Origin: GWB1-38-13 sp964488535
GTDB lineage: Bacteria; Patescibacteriota; Microgenomatia; UBA8517
Direction of reading: 5' to 3'
DNA: 64,000 nucleotides
Assembly (NCBI GenBank): GCA_964488535.1
Contig: CAZAUT010000001.1
Location: 29,645-93,644 of the forward strand
Numbering within the stretch: position 1 is the stretch's first letter; every line of letters begins with the position of its first letter. A model generated the notes under the pieces. That model was given only the letters and a program-made list of their open reading frames with translations. It was not told where the DNA came from and ran no database searches. The translations under genes and the position numbers were made by a program. Below, piece by piece: positions 24,636 to 33,349 of the stretch.

Positions 24636-26276
24636 TTAGTTAATGTTGTAGATTTTTGTTTTATATTCCTTCAATACTCTTTTTAAGGAGTAATTCAAAG
24701 AACATTCAATAGATTTGCGCATTCGTTGGATCCATTTTAAAGGCAGACCATTTTTATCTCTTTCGTAATATAAAGGGACAATGTCGCTCTGCAGGGTTTT
24801 GTAAAAACTTTCAGGAACATCGTTTGCGTCAAGTATCCAGCCTGTTTCCGTCCAGTCTGTTTCGTAAGTCCAGCCGTCCAGTACCGTACAGTTTAACACC
24901 CCGTTTGATATTGCCTTCATTCCCGATGTTCCGCTTGCCTCAAGGTTTCCGCGCGGTGTGTTTAACCAGACGTCGGAGCCCGACGTAAGGTGATTGGCAA
25001 GAGAAATGTTATAGTTTGGGATGAAAATTGCCGATCCCGACAAAGTGGTCGACATAATGGAAATCAATTCCTCAATTATGTTTTTGGCATTCGGGTCGTC
25101 CGAATGCGAATTGCCCGAGTAGAGTATTTGAACCGGACAAGCACTGTTTTGAACGATCGATTTTAACTTTTCGATATCTGTAAAAATGGACTTGGGTTGT
25201 TTATAATCCGCAAGTCTTCTTGACCACGTTACGACCAATTTGTTGGCATCGTATCCGATGCCGGTTCTCTGAACAACGCTTCTTGAAAGCTCGTGTTTCT
25301 TGGTCATATGCAGATCCCAAATTTGACGGTCGGAAAGAGAGGCGAAATTGCGAAAATCGCTGTCCTGCCACCTTGGGAGATAAATTCCGTTAGTCACGTA
25401 TTCCCAATCATGATTCGGCCACTGTTTTCTTGAATTTTCATAATGAGTTTTGCTGACGGCATTTCTCTTTGCCGAAGTATTGAGGGCAAAAAGGGTAATA
25501 CTGAATGTTTGAGGGTTAATAAGACCGTCTTTTATCAGTGATTCAGCGTCGATACCAAGTCTTTCGGAAAATTTACCCGCCCAATTTCTTACTGCCTCTA
25601 TAGGATATTCCAAATTTCCCGCGGAAACCAGCGTATGGTTTGTATAAACAATTTTTTCGCGCGCTTTTTTCCACGCGGTAGCAAAATCAACGTTTTCGGT
25701 ATCCATAATTTGTCGCGTAATTTCCCATATTAAAAAACACGGACGGCCTTCGTTTATGTGGTATACAAGGGGATTAATTCCAAGTGCCTGTAAGATTTTT
25801 ACACCGCCGACGCCGAGAATAATTTGCTGTCTTATCTGGGAGTTTATATCCCCATAATACAAAGCATCCATGTCTGAAATCCACTCAGGGGGATTTCCGT
25901 CGACATCGGTTGAAAGGAAGTAAAGGACGGTTTTTTCACCTAAACGTATGTGGTATGACTTTATCAGTACTTCCTCCTGTCCTAAAAGAAGTTTTACAAT
26001 CAGAGGTTTTCCGTTAACCGTAGTCTGTCGTAAAAAGGACGTATCATGGTCAAACTGTGAGTCCCGGTGCTCTTCTCTTCCCTGGCCTGTGATATGCTGT
26101 ACAAACCCCTTTCCCTTGTAAAGGATTCCTATACCAATCATTGGGAAATCCTCGTCTGCAGACTGGCTCATGACATCGGCAGCCAGTATCCCCAAGCCTC
26201 CGGCGTATGTCGGGAGATCATTGTCTATACCGAATTCGGCACAAAAAAAAGCAATAGGTGGATGTTGGGCAGGCAT
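24636..26276 (-). CDS. glgP: Alpha-glucan (glycogen/maltodextrin) phosphorylase
   Basis: A 546-residue phosphorylase that releases glucose-1-phosphate from alpha-1,4-glucans. It is of the short type, without the long N-terminal regulatory part of glycogen phosphorylases. Motifs: FCAEFGIDNDLPTYAGGLGILAAD, HINEGRPCFL, YTNHTLVSAGN and the pyridoxal-phosphate lysine region EASGTSGMKAISNG. On the minus strand TATATT lies six bases before the ATG (26283-26288), so the mRNA may be leaderless. It suggests use of storage or imported glucans; no other glycogen gene is nearby. Confidence 0.93.
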   Translation of the reverse strand: MPAQHPPIAFFCAEFGIDNDLPTYAGGLGILAADVMSQSADEDFPMIGIGILYKGKGFVQHITGQGREEHRDSQFDHDTSFLRQTTVNGKPLIVKLLLGQEEVLIKSYHIRLGEKTVLYFLSTDVDGNPPEWISDMDALYYGDINSQIRQQIILGVGGVKILQALGINPLVYHINEGRPCFLIWEITRQIMDTENVDFATAWKKAREKIVYTNHTLVSAGNLEYPIEAVRNWAGKFSERLGIDAESLIKDGLINPQTFSITLFALNTSAKRNAVSKTHYENSRKQWPNHDWEYVTNGIYLPRWQDSDFRNFASLSDRQIWDLHMTKKHELSRSVVQRTGIGYDANKLVVTWSRRLADYKQPKSIFTDIEKLKSIVQNSACPVQILYSGNSHSDDPNAKNIIEELISIMSTTLSGSAIFIPNYNISLANHLTSGSDVWLNTPRGNLEASGTSGMKAISNGVLNCTVLDGWTYETDWTETGWILDANDVPESFYKTLQSDIVPLYYERDKNGLPLKWIQRMRKSIECSLNYSLKRVLKEYKTKIYNIN

Positions 26277-26282
26277 ATTATA

Positions 26283-26445
26283 AATATACAGGGTTTGGAA
26301 TAAGTAATAAACAGTAAACAGAAATAAGTTGAAAGAAAACAGAAATTGGTAATTGAAAATAGAAAACAGAAATTCGTGTACTATTTTCCAATATCAAATT
26401 TCCATTACAATTTTCCAATTTCAAATAACTGTTTTCAAATTAACC
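26283..26445. repeat. Short-unit inverted repeats before the phosphorylase gene
   Basis: Units such as AAACAGAAAT recur at about 26309-26372, and GAAATTGG...TTGAAAAT is roughly complementary to the later ATTACAATTTTCCAATTTC. It is an AT-rich, imperfect hairpin array of the same class as at 16670. No gene is seen here. Confidence 0.45.
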
Positions 26446-26475
26446 AACTAACTAAGTAACTGATACCCCAATCCT

Positions 26476-28389
26476 TTAATGAAGCTCTGATCTTCTTTCC
26501 TTCAGATATTCACTCCATCCCTGGATGAAATCGAGTACCGCAGCAAAGGGGGTTTCAATTACAAAATTAAAAAATATCGCCACAATGTTATACTCCTTCC
26601 ATTTTTTAGCCAGAACAGAGCCGACTTTAGCGATAGGGAGAGTGATAATATCAAACACAAAGTCCCAGACATTTCTGTCTTCATCCACATTCAGTTCTTT
26701 TGATTGATTGCGGATTACGACGGCAGCAAACACGGTTAGAGCGATTGTAAATGTGTCAAAAATTACCGAAGTAATCGGAAGCTGTGCAAGATAAAAAACG
26801 GATGCAATAAAGGCAAATACTACCCAAGCAGAGAGGATATAGATAACGGTCATGAAAATGTAAAAAAGTGTGTGTTTTTTATCGTTTGTTTTTATCTGAT
26901 GGTATTCCTGTCCGCCTTCACTGTAAACAAATCCCGAGGTTGCAGTAAGGATTTTCTGCAGATTATTTGGTTTCGGCGGTCTAATGGCAACAACCATGAA
27001 GAACATAACCAGGGTTGGTATAAGAAAATCTACTACTGCTGCAAACACATTAAAACCTTCATAGAAGATGCGCGCCAAGGGTACTTCAACAATATAAAAC
27101 GTAACCCAGTTTGATAAAAATACCGACAGAGTCGAAAAAAATGCCAGATGTAAAAGGCGTGTTTTAAGACTTTTATAGCGTTTTTCATATGCTTTTGTTA
27201 TCAAATCCGTAATAGCAACTTTTTTTTCAAAAATATTGTGAATTTCCCGGGGTTTATTTCTCACTTCTTCCAACACATCATCGAGGAGCAAAAATACGGT
27301 ATCAACTTTTTCGGCTATTGCATCAAATTTGCCGTTTATGGGCCGGTTAATTTCCTCATAGGCATTCTTCCACCAGGCAGGAAGTTTTTGCGAAACCTCT
27401 TTAATCTGCTCCGAGTCCAGATTATGCCAGTCGGAATATTTTTGTTTCAAAAGCTGGTAAATGATGTAGTTATCATCCAAATCATAAAGTGTCCTATAAA
27501 CTGAAATATTTGTTAGACGCATCTTTTCCTGGTCGGTGACTTCTTCAGGTGGTGTTACGGCAATTCTTTCACTTAATATTTTTGTCATTGCGCTGACAAC
27601 TTCTCGTTCTTTGACCGGGTTTGCCAGAACTTCTTCAATTTCACACGCTGCAATTTCGAGTATAAAAGTTGCCAAATTGGTTTTCTGTTTTACCCTGAAT
27701 GATTTATTGTTTGAAACATATTCAAAAAAGTAGAGATATTTATTCAGTGCCTGTGAAGAGGTTCCGATTCGTTCCTTCGGGACTGTGTGGTTGGGAAGAT
27801 GTCCTCCGCGGATGAGTTCGGTGGCAATGATTTCGGATAGAATCTGTGAATCGTAATTTTTGGAAACAAAACCGGCTAGTTTGGGAAAAAGTATTCTTTT
27901 TAGTATTCTGGCAATAGCTCCGCGCCTTAGGGCGCTGTCATCCTTCCAGTCGATTACTTTCCTGATCTTTTCATAAAATCTGGCAAGACGCGAAGCCATC
28001 TCGTCGACATGTATCGGGGTAAAATTTTTTTGAGATCGCGTAATCTCGCGTGAATAAGCGTCGACCATATACCGAATGTGCGGGTTGAGAACGATTTCTT
28101 CATCCGTTTCCTTTCCATGCAATGAAGTATCCTCTTCCTTAGAGAAATTGTTATGGTAAGGATTTTTAGTAAGTTTTTTATTGTTCGGTTCAGAATGTTC
28201 CGATGTTTTTCCGTCGGGGGTAGGCGAATCAAACATGTTAACTTCTTGCTGTGAGCGAGTCTTGTTGGTCTCGTGAACTTCCATACCCGGCGAGTTTTCG
28301 TTAACTGCTTCCACTGAAGTTTCGGGGTGCTTTTCTGGTGTAGCTTCCGCTGTCCCTTTGCTCACGTAAACATTTCCGTTATCGTTCAT
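26476..28389 (-). CDS. Large membrane protein of unknown family
   Basis: A 637-residue protein. Residues 1-95 are polar and look disordered. About 95-410 form a helical, probably cytoplasmic domain. At least four membrane helices follow at about 412-432, 447-470, 508-530 and 537-560, with an amphipathic C-terminal segment. The conserved-looking motif IRPPKPNNLQKILTATSG lies in the loop between the second and third helix. TATAAT 14 bases before the ATG on the minus strand may be the -10 box. I do not recognise the family. Confidence 0.75.
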   Translation of the reverse strand: MNDNGNVYVSKGTAEATPEKHPETSVEAVNENSPGMEVHETNKTRSQQEVNMFDSPTPDGKTSEHSEPNNKKLTKNPYHNNFSKEEDTSLHGKETDEEIVLNPHIRYMVDAYSREITRSQKNFTPIHVDEMASRLARFYEKIRKVIDWKDDSALRRGAIARILKRILFPKLAGFVSKNYDSQILSEIIATELIRGGHLPNHTVPKERIGTSSQALNKYLYFFEYVSNNKSFRVKQKTNLATFILEIAACEIEEVLANPVKEREVVSAMTKILSERIAVTPPEEVTDQEKMRLTNISVYRTLYDLDDNYIIYQLLKQKYSDWHNLDSEQIKEVSQKLPAWWKNAYEEINRPINGKFDAIAEKVDTVFLLLDDVLEEVRNKPREIHNIFEKKVAITDLITKAYEKRYKSLKTRLLHLAFFSTLSVFLSNWVTFYIVEVPLARIFYEGFNVFAAVVDFLIPTLVMFFMVVAIRPPKPNNLQKILTATSGFVYSEGGQEYHQIKTNDKKHTLFYIFMTVIYILSAWVVFAFIASVFYLAQLPITSVIFDTFTIALTVFAAVVIRNQSKELNVDEDRNVWDFVFDIITLPIAKVGSVLAKKWKEYNIVAIFFNFVIETPFAAVLDFIQGWSEYLKERRSELH

Positions 28390-28465
28390 ATAAGGCTCTT
28401 ATGATTATAGCCTAAGTATATGATCTTTTCTTGAGGGTTTTTTGTACTTTGTATTATTTATTTGC

Positions 28466-29224
28466 CTAATCTTTTAAAAATTCATAAACTTTTTCCGCAA
28501 GAGGTCTGATTATATCGGCATTTATTTTGCTTATGGGATCAAAAACAGAATCTTTTTTCGGACATGAAACATCCTGTGATTGAAATCTGAAAGACACACT
28601 TTCGAGCCATATAGGAACTCCTATCGAAAAAGGGGAAACAACCTTTGCGGTTAAAGACTCGAGTTGTCCTTCAACTTTCCATACCGGAATGTTAAAATCT
28701 ACTTTATCCAGATTGACGGACATAGGTTCACTCAAAAGACCTTCTTGTGATAGTTTGTCAAACTGACAGTCCGGATTTTCCATGTAAACTCTTTGAACTG
28801 CACCGTTATCGGTTGGTGTTTCAATAATCGCAAGATACAGATCTGACGGAAAACGGAGGATATACTTCAGGCCGGGATTTTTTAGAGTGATAATATCGCC
28901 TTCCCCGGCGGTTTGAAGATTTTTCCAATTCTCACTTGAATAATCATTAGAGGGTTTTGTATCCGCAGGTGTTACTTTTTGCGGAGTCTCGGTCGAGTTG
29001 GCGGGCGTGGCGGAATTCTTTATCACCGGTGTGGTTTTTTTCTGAGCGGTTTGAGTTGCATTCAAACTGCTAAAAGTTTCCCTCAATGATTCCTCTGTCA
29101 GACCCATAACTTCATTTTGCTGATTCTGTTCACTGCAGGAGGTACACAAAGCTGCGACGAGTATTATAGCCAGTTTGTTAAAATCGCTTCTGCCAATGCC
29201 GGAGTGGTGATATTCAGTAGTCAT
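28466..29224 (-). CDS. Putative lipoprotein
   Basis: A 252-residue protein from the ATG at 29224 (a TTG three codons earlier is possible). A hydrophobic segment LAIILVAALC ends in CTSCSEQ, close to a lipobox, after which a Thr/Pro/Ser linker of about 60 residues precedes a globular domain. The domain includes YILRFPSDLYLAII and two more cysteines (NPDCQF, DVSCPK). It sits between superoxide dismutase and the large membrane protein on the same strand. No named domain is recognised. Confidence 0.7.
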   Translation of the reverse strand: MTTEYHHSGIGRSDFNKLAIILVAALCTSCSEQNQQNEVMGLTEESLRETFSSLNATQTAQKKTTPVIKNSATPANSTETPQKVTPADTKPSNDYSSENWKNLQTAGEGDIITLKNPGLKYILRFPSDLYLAIIETPTDNGAVQRVYMENPDCQFDKLSQEGLLSEPMSVNLDKVDFNIPVWKVEGQLESLTAKVVSPFSIGVPIWLESVSFRFQSQDVSCPKKDSVFDPISKINADIIRPLAEKVYEFLKD

Positions 29225-29243
29225 AATATTCAAATACTACGAA

Positions 29244-29861
29244 TTAATCACTTTTAAGCCGAGTATTTCGAAACGTTTCCGATACATAATCCCAATTGAC
29301 GACATTCCACCAGGCTTTTATATATTCCGCTTTTCTATTTTGATATTTAAGATAATATGCATGTTCCCATATGTCGATAGCCAAAAGGGGTGTGTGTCCC
29401 TCCATAAGGGGCGAATCCTGATTTGAAGTATTTGTGATCTGAAGCTTGTTATTATTGTTCACAATAAGCCAAGCCCACCCGCTTCCGAAATGAGAAAGTG
29501 CCGTATCGGAAAACTTTTCCTTAAACTCCTCCAATCCTCCGAACGTTGCTTCCAGTGCTTTTTTTATTTTATCATCGGGTTTGGTCCTTTTCGGCCCGAT
29601 CATTTTCCAAAAAAGAGTGTGGTTATAATGTCCTCCGCCGTTATTGATAACTTTTGTTCTTATGTCTTGAGGAACATTTTTAATATTTATCAAAAGCGTC
29701 TGGATATCGATGTCCCGCAAAACGGACGACTCTGAAAGGGCATCGTTGAGGTTGTTGACGTATCCTTGGTGGTGTTTAGTGTGATGTATAATCATTGTGT
29801 CTTTGTCGATGTAAGGCTCAAGCGTCTCGTACGGATATTCAAGTGTTGGCAAAATGTGCAT
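29244..29861 (-). CDS. Superoxide dismutase, Fe/Mn family
   Basis: A 205-residue enzyme that converts superoxide to peroxide and oxygen. Metal ligands are His in MIIHHTKHHQGYV, His in GGHYNHTLFW, and Asp and His in AIDIWEHAYYLKYQN. The NQDSPLM segment carries Gln in the position typical of Mn-using enzymes, so manganese is favoured but not proven. On the minus strand an extended -10 (TGCTAAAAT, ending at 29870) lies eight bases before the ATG, so the message may be leaderless. Confidence 0.95.
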   Translation of the reverse strand: MHILPTLEYPYETLEPYIDKDTMIIHHTKHHQGYVNNLNDALSESSVLRDIDIQTLLINIKNVPQDIRTKVINNGGGHYNHTLFWKMIGPKRTKPDDKIKKALEATFGGLEEFKEKFSDTALSHFGSGWAWLIVNNNNKLQITNTSNQDSPLMEGHTPLLAIDIWEHAYYLKYQNRKAEYIKAWWNVVNWDYVSETFRNTRLKSD

Positions 29862-29960
29862 ATAGGTTCATTTTAGCACTTGATCATTATGAATCTGTAA
29901 TGTAAACTACAGCTCTTCAAACTTATTGATCTTTCTTTTTTTCTGTCCTTTATAAATATT

Positions 29961-30062
29961 ATGCCTGGAATTGGAGGTGAGGAAGCTTTTTATCTGGTGA
30001 TGTTTTTTTCTTTTACCGCATTTTTTGTTGTGTTAATTGGCATCGTCGGATTTTTAGTGTAA
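29961..30062 (+). CDS. Very small membrane peptide (33 residues)
   Basis: An ATG-TAA frame giving a 33-residue peptide: MPGIGGEEAFYL, then one membrane segment (FFSFTAFFVVLIGIVGFLV). It lies in the gap between the dismutase and the Crp-like gene. The amino acid order looks like a real single-span peptide, but with no homolog to compare and no ribosome binding site this call is weak. Confidence 0.35.
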   Translation: MPGIGGEEAFYLVMFFSFTAFFVVLIGIVGFLV

Positions 30063-30368
30063 ATCCTCAAAAAACAAAAAGCAAAGCTTAAGACGTTCAT
30101 CAAAAACAGTGAAAAGTAAACAAAGTGCAAAATGCGATGGTTGATGATGGATGGTGGAGAATCGTTTTTGAAAGTAGAAGATTGAAGGTTGATTGGGCAA
30201 TCTAATTTCCACCCTCTACCCTCTATCACAATTTTCTACTTTCTTCTAACTACCGTCTTTATATTTTCCCTGTATACAACATACTTTTTTCCCCAGTATT
30301 CTTGCATGGTAATATCTCAATACTCTAGTATCTTACTATTTTAGTATCCTAATACCTTTGCAGTTTCC
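30063..30368. other. Intergenic stretch with short-period repeats
   Basis: No convincing gene. It contains polypyrimidine strings (CCACCCTCTACCCTCTATC near 30208) and a TAGTATC/TAATACC-type array at about 30312-30356. Confidence 0.5.
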
Positions 30369-30536
30369 CTACCAATTCAACTTGAAGATAATAGTTACTG
30401 CCAGATACATTATAAGAAGAATCCCCGCCATTGGTTTGTCAAAAAAAGAAATGATTAATAGAATTACGAGAGCAATGGCGTGAGGACCGTAGTTTCTTAA
30501 TATTCTATTAACTTTATAATTGTTCATTACATCCAT
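30369..30536 (-). CDS. Small two-helix membrane protein (55 residues)
   Basis: Read from the ATG at 30536 on the minus strand, the frame gives 55 residues: a basic head (MDVMNNYKVNRILRNYG), a first membrane helix (PHAIALVILLIISFF), a DKPMAG turn and a second helix (ILLIMYLAVTIIF) ending KLNW. The positive head and helix-turn-helix order argue for a real small membrane protein. It is divergent from the Crp-like gene with 59 bp between them. No family is recognised; an inner ATG at 30527 is possible. Confidence 0.6.
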   Translation of the reverse strand: MDVMNNYKVNRILRNYGPHAIALVILLIISFFDKPMAGILLIMYLAVTIIFKLNW

Positions 30537-30595
30537 ATTTTTGAAATTAACTGAATAATGGTAACATATCGTTAGTTCAAAAAGTATAGATACTT

Positions 30596-31249
30596 ATGAA
30601 TTTCTTTGATAATTTTCCGAAAAAGATCTTTAGTCCCGGGAGAACGATACTGCAGGTAGGTGGGGAAATGGAAAGTGTGTATTATGTCAGGCATGGCGTG
30701 GTGCGTTCGTTTTATACGGATGAAAACGGAAACGAATTCACGGTTAATTTATTAAAAACGGGAAGCATTTTTCCATTAAGCACTATTCTTTCAAACCGGA
30801 GGAATTTGTATGAGTTTGAAGCGTTTGACAAAACTGAAATAGCAATCGCACCGCAGAAAGATTTTTTCGTACATTTGGAATCCAATCCTAACCTGAAAGA
30901 CGAATTTTTAAGAAAGTTTGCATCGGCTTTGGAAGGATTTGTCGTAAGATCGCTTTTTTTGATTAAAGGGACTGCTTTGCAGAGAGTTTCATCAACTTTA
31001 TTGATGCTTGAAAAAAGATTCGGAAAAGATATGGGTGGATCGAGATTTATTGACCTTTCTTTGACTCATCAGAACATTTCCGATTTGGCCGGGATCACAA
31101 GAGAAACGGCCAGTTTGCAAATTGGAATTTTGAAGAATGAGAAAGTAATAAAATCCGGCAGTAAAAGGATAGTAATTACCGATATCGAAAAATTGCGTGA
31201 AATGGCTTCAATAGGCGATGATATCAAACTTCAAAATCTTTCTTTTTGA
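30596..31249 (+). CDS. Crp/Fnr-family transcription regulator
   Basis: A 217-residue regulator. The N-terminal cyclic-nucleotide-binding-like barrel includes GGEMESVYYVRHGVVRSFY and GSIFPLSTIL. The C-terminal winged helix includes LTHQNISDLAGITRETASLQIGIL. No cysteine cluster for an Fe-S centre is present, and the cAMP-contact residues are not conserved, so the signal is unknown. TATAGA five bases before the ATG suggests a leaderless mRNA. The divergent small membrane protein is a possible target. Confidence 0.9.
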   Translation: MNFFDNFPKKIFSPGRTILQVGGEMESVYYVRHGVVRSFYTDENGNEFTVNLLKTGSIFPLSTILSNRRNLYEFEAFDKTEIAIAPQKDFFVHLESNPNLKDEFLRKFASALEGFVVRSLFLIKGTALQRVSSTLLMLEKRFGKDMGGSRFIDLSLTHQNISDLAGITRETASLQIGILKNEKVIKSGSKRIVITDIEKLREMASIGDDIKLQNLSF

Positions 31250-31412
31250 TTTGTTGTATAGGATATGTTTACACCGATTTTAAGAAGTTTATAAAAAATA
31301 TCTGCTTCTTTGAAAGATTGAACCTTGCGGGGTAATTGCACCCTTTTAAACCCTTTGAATCATCCCATATTCCATTTACCCATTCTGGTTTTACCAAATT
31401 TTTCCAAAAGTA

Positions 31413-32123
31413 TCAAAACCCTTCGGCTGTTCCTGTTTCTTCGTTGAAAGTTAATGTTTTTGCCCGAAGTTGGTCATCCATTTTGAAATCATCAAAAAGA
31501 TCAATGTCCTTTCTTCTTCTTCTAATATCTTTCGCTGTTGCCCAAAAATTTTCCTGAAATTCTGTTTTTTCTATCAATGTTCCCGATAGGCCGGTAACCA
31601 AAAATATAAAAAAAATAACATCCTGTACCCAAACACCGTTTTTTTCTCTCATCTTTCTGTAAACCCGTTCCAATGTTATGCTTTTGGATTTCAACCCCGT
31701 TTCTTCAAAAAGCTCCCTTGATACGGCATCGGTAAGTTTTTCTCCGAATTTTACCTTTCCTGTGGGGTGTCCGACCTTTCCGTAGTACGGCTGTCTTAGG
31801 CGTTTTGTTAAAAGTTGTTCAACCTCGCCATTAATATTCTTTCTTTTGGCGTGGATTATAACCGATGTCTTGGGTTGTTTTTCCAAAAGAGAACTGTTTT
31901 CATCCAACAGATTGAAATAGTCCTTTCCTGTGTCAGAGAGCAAATACTTTCCTTCTTTTTTTAAAACGAATCCGATATCGATCAGTTTTTTCAAATGATA
32001 ATTCATATGTTCGCTTTCAAGTCCTTTAATGATCAGGTCGTTAAATCGAACACCTACGTCTTGCGACAACCTTTTTATAAGTTCCACTTGGTAATAATGA
32101 AGTTTACTGTTGATGTTATTCAT
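31413..32123 (-). CDS. Winged-helix and Nudix two-domain protein
   Basis: A 236-residue protein. Residues 1-80 look like a winged helix (MNYHLKKLIDIGFVLKKEGKYLLSDTGKDYF). The rest is a Nudix hydrolase with the full box GKVKFGEKLTDAVSRELFEETGL around 121-143. Nudix enzymes cleave nucleoside diphosphate derivatives, and HTH-Nudix pairs are often metabolite-sensing regulators (the order here is HTH first). The substrate and targets are unknown. It is one of three Nudix genes within 8 kb. Confidence 0.88.
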   Translation of the reverse strand: MNNINSKLHYYQVELIKRLSQDVGVRFNDLIIKGLESEHMNYHLKKLIDIGFVLKKEGKYLLSDTGKDYFNLLDENSSLLEKQPKTSVIIHAKRKNINGEVEQLLTKRLRQPYYGKVGHPTGKVKFGEKLTDAVSRELFEETGLKSKSITLERVYRKMREKNGVWVQDVIFFIFLVTGLSGTLIEKTEFQENFWATAKDIRRRRKDIDLFDDFKMDDQLRAKTLTFNEETGTAEGF

Positions 32124-32395
32124 TGCAGTTACGATTGTAACCCGCCCAAATATCCTGTCAACTGAAATGAATTTTAGTTAAATATTACCCCCAACCTCCA
32201 ACCTCTAATCTCCAACCTCTAACCCCCAACCTCTAATCTCTAATCCCCAACCTCTAATTTCCCTAAATCCCCCTAAACTCCAATAATTATTGTGGTTTTT
32301 ACAGGTTTTACACAAATGTTATTCTGAACCCTGAGCTCAGCCGAAGGGGAAAAATCTCCCTGCAAATGGAATTATTTACTCGTATTTGGAGTAAA
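32124..32395. repeat. CCAACCTCTAA-type array and intergenic DNA
   Basis: At about 32188-32265 the units CCAACCTCTAAT, CTCCAACCTCTAA and CCCCAACCTCTAAT repeat with slight changes. After that is REP-like text (TTATTCTGAACCCTGAG, 32319-32335). No gene is seen. Confidence 0.6.
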
Positions 32396-32422
32396 GCAAT
32401 CTCCCAACATGTAGGATATAAT
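32396..32422 (+). promoter_or_regulatory. Duplicated promoter module, copy 1
   Basis: GCAATCTCCCAACAT (32396-32410) then four bases and GATATAATT, with TATAAT at 32417-32422. The same module stands at 33307-33333 before the EamA gene. Confidence 0.55.
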
Positions 32423-32434
32423 TCAAGTGGGATT

Positions 32435-32569
32435 ATGAAATTTGGGCATGTGGCAATCAGAATAAAGAACATTGATTTTCTTTTCGATCCCGAAGGAAAT
32501 AAACTGGAGATTGTTCAAACCCAACCCGATTCACCACATTATAAATTTGAGAAATCACAAAAGATATGA
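32435..32569 (+). pseudogene. Glyoxalase-family gene with an internal in-frame deletion
   Basis: An open frame of 44 residues whose start (MKFGHVAIRIKNI) and end (FDPEGNKLEIVQTQP) match the first 13 and last 30 or so residues of the intact VOC gene at 34248, with about 95 middle residues missing. The VOC metal site would be incomplete, so it is probably a remnant, though it keeps its promoter and ends in an ATGA overlap with the next Nudix gene. It may now serve mainly to lead ribosomes into that gene. Confidence 0.8.
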
Positions 32570-33042
32570 AAAACGATTACGATTTTGTATTAACCACAAA
32601 TATGCTTGTCGTTAAAGATGGGAAAGGTTTATTTATTAAGCGAAGCGAGAAATTAGAAAATTTTCCCGGGTGGTTAATGCTTCCGGGTGGCAAGCAAGAA
32701 GTTAATGAAACTCCTCAACAAGCCGCAATTAGGGAAACTTGGGAAGAGACGGGCATAAAAGTAACAAATCCCAAACTAAAAGTAGTTGCAACACACAATC
32801 ATTTTTATAGAAACAGGGTTTATGTTGTTTTTATTTTTCAAGCAGGGAAGTTTTCCGGCGAGTTGAAAGAATCAGGCGAAGGAACCCCTCTTTGGCTTCC
32901 TTTGGATGAAATCTTAAAAGATCCAAAACTTTATCCCGATTTGAGAAGACATATTAAATTAGTAATGGAATTTGATCACGAAAATGTGATTTTTACCTAC
33001 CATAAGTTTAATAAAGATTTGGAAATTATAGAAGAAATATGA
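32566..33042 (+). CDS. Nudix hydrolase
   Basis: A 158-residue MutT-type enzyme with the Nudix box GGKQEVNETPQQAAIRETWEETGI at about 42-65, preceded by FPGWLMLPGG. It probably removes damaged or signalling nucleotides; the substrate is unknown. The start codon overlaps the stop of the glyoxalase remnant by 4 nt. A 27-nt hairpin begins 5 nt after its stop. Confidence 0.9.
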   Translation: MKNDYDFVLTTNMLVVKDGKGLFIKRSEKLENFPGWLMLPGGKQEVNETPQQAAIRETWEETGIKVTNPKLKVVATHNHFYRNRVYVVFIFQAGKFSGELKESGEGTPLWLPLDEILKDPKLYPDLRRHIKLVMEFDHENVIFTYHKFNKDLEIIEEI

Positions 33043-33047
33043 ATACA

Positions 33048-33074
33048 ACCTTGAAGGGAACAACCCTTCAAGGT
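33048..33074. repeat. 27-nt hairpin repeat, copy 1
   Basis: ACCTTGAAGGG and CCCTTCAAGGT form a perfect 11-bp stem around AACAA. No T tract follows. Related copies are at 33172, 34673 and 34932. Confidence 0.85.
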
Positions 33075-33136
33075 AATGTAGTAAAGGAAGTTTCCAATGA
33101 TGACTACATCTTGATCGAAAGATAAATTACAGGATT

Positions 33137-33168
33137 ATGAAATTTGAACACATTGCCACACTAAACCC
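33137..33168 (+). pseudogene. Short remnant of the glyoxalase-family start
   Basis: ATGAAATTTGAACACATTGCC and the next bases read MKFEHIATLN, close to the first residues of the VOC gene at 34248 (MKFGHVAIKVK). The rest of the gene is gone and the second hairpin repeat begins directly after it. This is the third VOC-like start within 1.9 kb. Confidence 0.6.
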
Positions 33169-33171
33169 ACC

Positions 33172-33198
33172 ACCTTGAAAGGTTGAACCTTGCAAGGT
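33172..33198. repeat. 27-nt hairpin repeat, copy 2
   Basis: ACCTTGAAAGGT, TGA, ACCTTGCAAGGT: the same length and outer arms as copy 1, with changes towards the loop. Confidence 0.75.
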
Positions 33199-33259
33199 AT
33201 TCCATTTTCCCTTATAACCTCATAAATCCCCATAAATTTCCATATCTGTAGTGTATTTG

Positions 33260-33314
33260 TCATTGCAAGGAGGTTGAACCGACAAAGTCGAGTCTGACTC
33301 GATGGGGCAATCTC
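33260..33314. repeat. TCATTGC/GCAATCT element with inner hairpin
   Basis: TCATTGC (33260-33266) and GCAATCTC (33307-33314) enclose TCGAGTCTGACTCGA (33288-33302), a perfect hairpin with an AGT-nnn-ACT core. A shorter relative is at 37292-37318. The right end is part of the promoter module for the next gene. Confidence 0.6.
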
Positions 33315-33333
33315 CCAACATTTGCGATATAAT
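33307..33333 (+). promoter_or_regulatory. Duplicated promoter module, copy 2
   Basis: GCAATCTCCCAACAT (33307-33321) followed after four bases by GATATAATT; TATAAT is 33328-33333. Transcription should begin near 33340, ten bases before the ATG at 33350. Confidence 0.55.
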
Positions 33334-33349
33334 TTAATCAAAATTAACA

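Noticed and set aside
32188..32265. The CCAACCTCTAA array as a CRISPR array
   Set aside because: Units are about 10-13 bp with no spacers and change from copy to copy; no cas gene is in the window.
33048..33074. The 27-nt hairpin as a rho-independent terminator
   Set aside because: No T tract follows on either strand, and copy 4 precedes a gene rather than following one.
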